In this document: in pieces, positions 63,383 to 64,000 of the stretch
Layout: every line of letters starts with the position of its first letter
Numbering within the stretch: the stretch's first letter is position 1
Origin: Bacteroides bouchesdurhonensis
Lineage (GTDB): Bacteria; Bacteroidota; Bacteroidia; Bacteroidales; Bacteroidaceae
Length of the DNA: 64,000 nt
Direction of reading: 5' to 3'
NCBI RefSeq assembly: GCF_900155865.1
Contig: NZ_LT707006.1
Span: 1,447,626 to 1,511,625, forward strand
Made by a program: the position numbers and the translations under genes
Notes under the pieces: model-generated
The model's input: the letters and a program-made list of their open reading frames with translations, nothing else
Database searches by the model: none
Told to the model about the DNA's origin: nothing

Positions 63383-63413
63383 CAAAAGTAAAGATAAAAA
63401 TTAAACTGGCAAA
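63383..63413 (-). promoter_or_regulatory. Promoter of glutamate dehydrogenase
   Basis: On the minus strand: TTTG (63413-63410), a 19-bp spacer and TACTTTTG (63390-63383). Complete match to the Bacteroides consensus. Confidence 0.75.
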
Positions 63414-63429
63414 CATTTTATAAAGAAAA

Positions 63430-63465
63430 ATGCGATAAAATATCAAATTTGATATTTTATCGCAT
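63430..63465 (-). terminator. 36-bp perfect palindrome, terminator or operator
   Basis: The sequence is its own reverse complement over 36 bases with no loop (each arm 18). Leftward it is followed by TTTTTC, as in a terminator for the malic enzyme and 58-aa genes. It lies 16 bp upstream of the glutamate dehydrogenase -33 box, so an operator role is equally possible. Confidence 0.75.
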
Positions 63466-63485
63466 AAAAAATGGGAAAAAAGATA

Positions 63486-63662
63486 TTATTTATTCTTTTT
63501 GATAGACTTATAGACAGGAATAAAAACTAATGCTGCCGAAATGATAAGCATTACTATTGTCATTCCGTCAATACGTTCGGCTTTTGTTAGAACCAAATAG
63601 CAAAGCGCCAGCCAAAGGAGGCTGACGCAAACTATTTGTGATTTGGATAATGGTTTTCTCAT
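63486..63662 (-). CDS. 58-aa membrane protein overlapping malic enzyme stop
   Basis: The 58-aa frame MRKPLSKSQI to YKSIKKNK has two hydrophobic segments ('VCVSLLWLALCYLVLT' and 'GMTIVMLIISAALVFIPV') and basic ends, so it is a two-helix membrane protein with both ends probably inside. Its ATG overlaps the malic enzyme TGA (ATGA), a typical translational coupling, so the two are made together. No family is recognised. Confidence 0.65.
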   Translation of the reverse strand: MRKPLSKSQIVCVSLLWLALCYLVLTKAERIDGMTIVMLIISAALVFIPVYKSIKKNK

Positions 63663-64000
63663 TGATCTCCTTTTTTCTTCTTTTCAACAATGGCATCGAT
63701 CACTGCTACGGCAGTAATATTAACGATATCACGAACAGAACTTTCGAAGTCGGTGAAGTGAATCGGCTTGTTCAATCCCATTTGGATAGGACCGATAAAT
63801 TCTGTATCAGGATCCATTGCTTGAAGCAATTTGTAACCTATGTTTGCCGAACTCAGGTTAGGGAAAACCAGCGTATTTACATCTTTACCTTTCAGACGTG
63901 TAAACGGATATTTAGCGTCACGAAGTTCACGATTGAGAGCAAAGTTTACTTGCATTTCACCATCAATGGCAAGATCAGGAAATTCCTTCTGCATAGAGTT
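63659..64000 (-). CDS. NADP-dependent malic enzyme, C-terminal phosphotransacetylase-like end (partial)
   Basis: The open frame of 114 codons enters from the right edge; the ATG at 63994 is internal. The sequence ('LAIDGEMQVNFALNRELRDA', 'VNTLVFPNLSSANIGYKLLQ', 'FIGPIQMGLNKPIHFTDFES') is the C-terminal part of the phosphate acetyltransferase-like domain that ends large (about 760 aa) NADP malic enzymes of the MaeB type. The domain is regulatory, not catalytic. The rest of the gene lies outside the window. Confidence 0.85.
   Translation of the reverse strand, partial: NSMQKEFPDLAIDGEMQVNFALNRELRDAKYPFTRLKGKDVNTLVFPNLSSANIGYKLLQAMDPDTEFIGPIQMGLNKPIHFTDFESSVRDIVNITAVAVIDAIVEKKKKGDQ

Overview
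The window is chromosomal DNA of a gut Bacteroides. The evidence is a SusC/SusD pair, DUF1735, DUF4493 and PCMD lipoproteins, promoters of the TTTG-(19-20 bp)-TAnnTTTG type, and AT-rich leaders mostly without Shine-Dalgarno sequences. The housekeeping order (meso-diaminopimelate dehydrogenase, ruvA, cca, M24 peptidase, two glutamate dehydrogenases, malic enzyme) resembles the B. thetaiotaomicron/ovatus/xylanisolvens group as I remember it. I could not check this by a search, and I saw no tRNA, rRNA, insertion sequence or CRISPR array.

Left part (1-25.7 kb), accessory. Nearly all genes read leftward. An intact cassette lies at 20.7-25.2 kb: VirE_N/DUF3987 replication-like protein, divergent DUF4248 protein, HU-like protein, amidase and a 33-aa 'smalltalk' peptide. 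Downstream of it are an SpvB-like protein broken at a G8 tract, a 1463-aa RHS protein with a type-44-like toxin tip, and a lipoprotein that is the obvious immunity candidate. A decayed second copy of the cassette (1.34-2.78 kb) also sits in front of an SpvB-like gene (1-1296, cut by the window edge). Between the copies are a small polysaccharide-utilisation operon (IPT/NHL, SusC, SusD, DUF1735) with no enzyme or regulator, a hypothetical gene starting at an A8 tract, and a 342-bp orphan piece of RHS core with one mismatch to the intact gene. Both cassette copies carry a 22-bp-period GTAC repeat array resembling iterons, and a short related array lies at 48.1 kb.

Middle part (25.7-51.3 kb), mostly conserved genome. 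It holds an outer-membrane beta-barrel receptor, a hemolysin III family protein with a TTG start, three tandem DUF3857/transglutaminase-fold proteins (only one keeps the catalytic Cys and His), ddh, ruvA with a DUF3843 gene and a 45-aa Lys-rich protein, a stand-alone GH43 lipoprotein, a coiled-coil lipoprotein, cca, an M24 peptidase, glutamate dehydrogenase, a prolyl oligopeptidase and a receiver-PPDK_N fusion protein.

Right part (51.5-64 kb). A seven-gene rightward operon encodes six lipoproteins (DUF4493 and/or PCMD domains) and one small beta-barrel protein, probably a cell-surface assembly of unknown function. It ends at a terminator and is followed by an M48 lipoprotein protease, a second glutamate dehydrogenase, a 58-aa membrane protein and the C-terminal end of an NADP malic enzyme. 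The two glutamate dehydrogenases bracket the lipoprotein operon.
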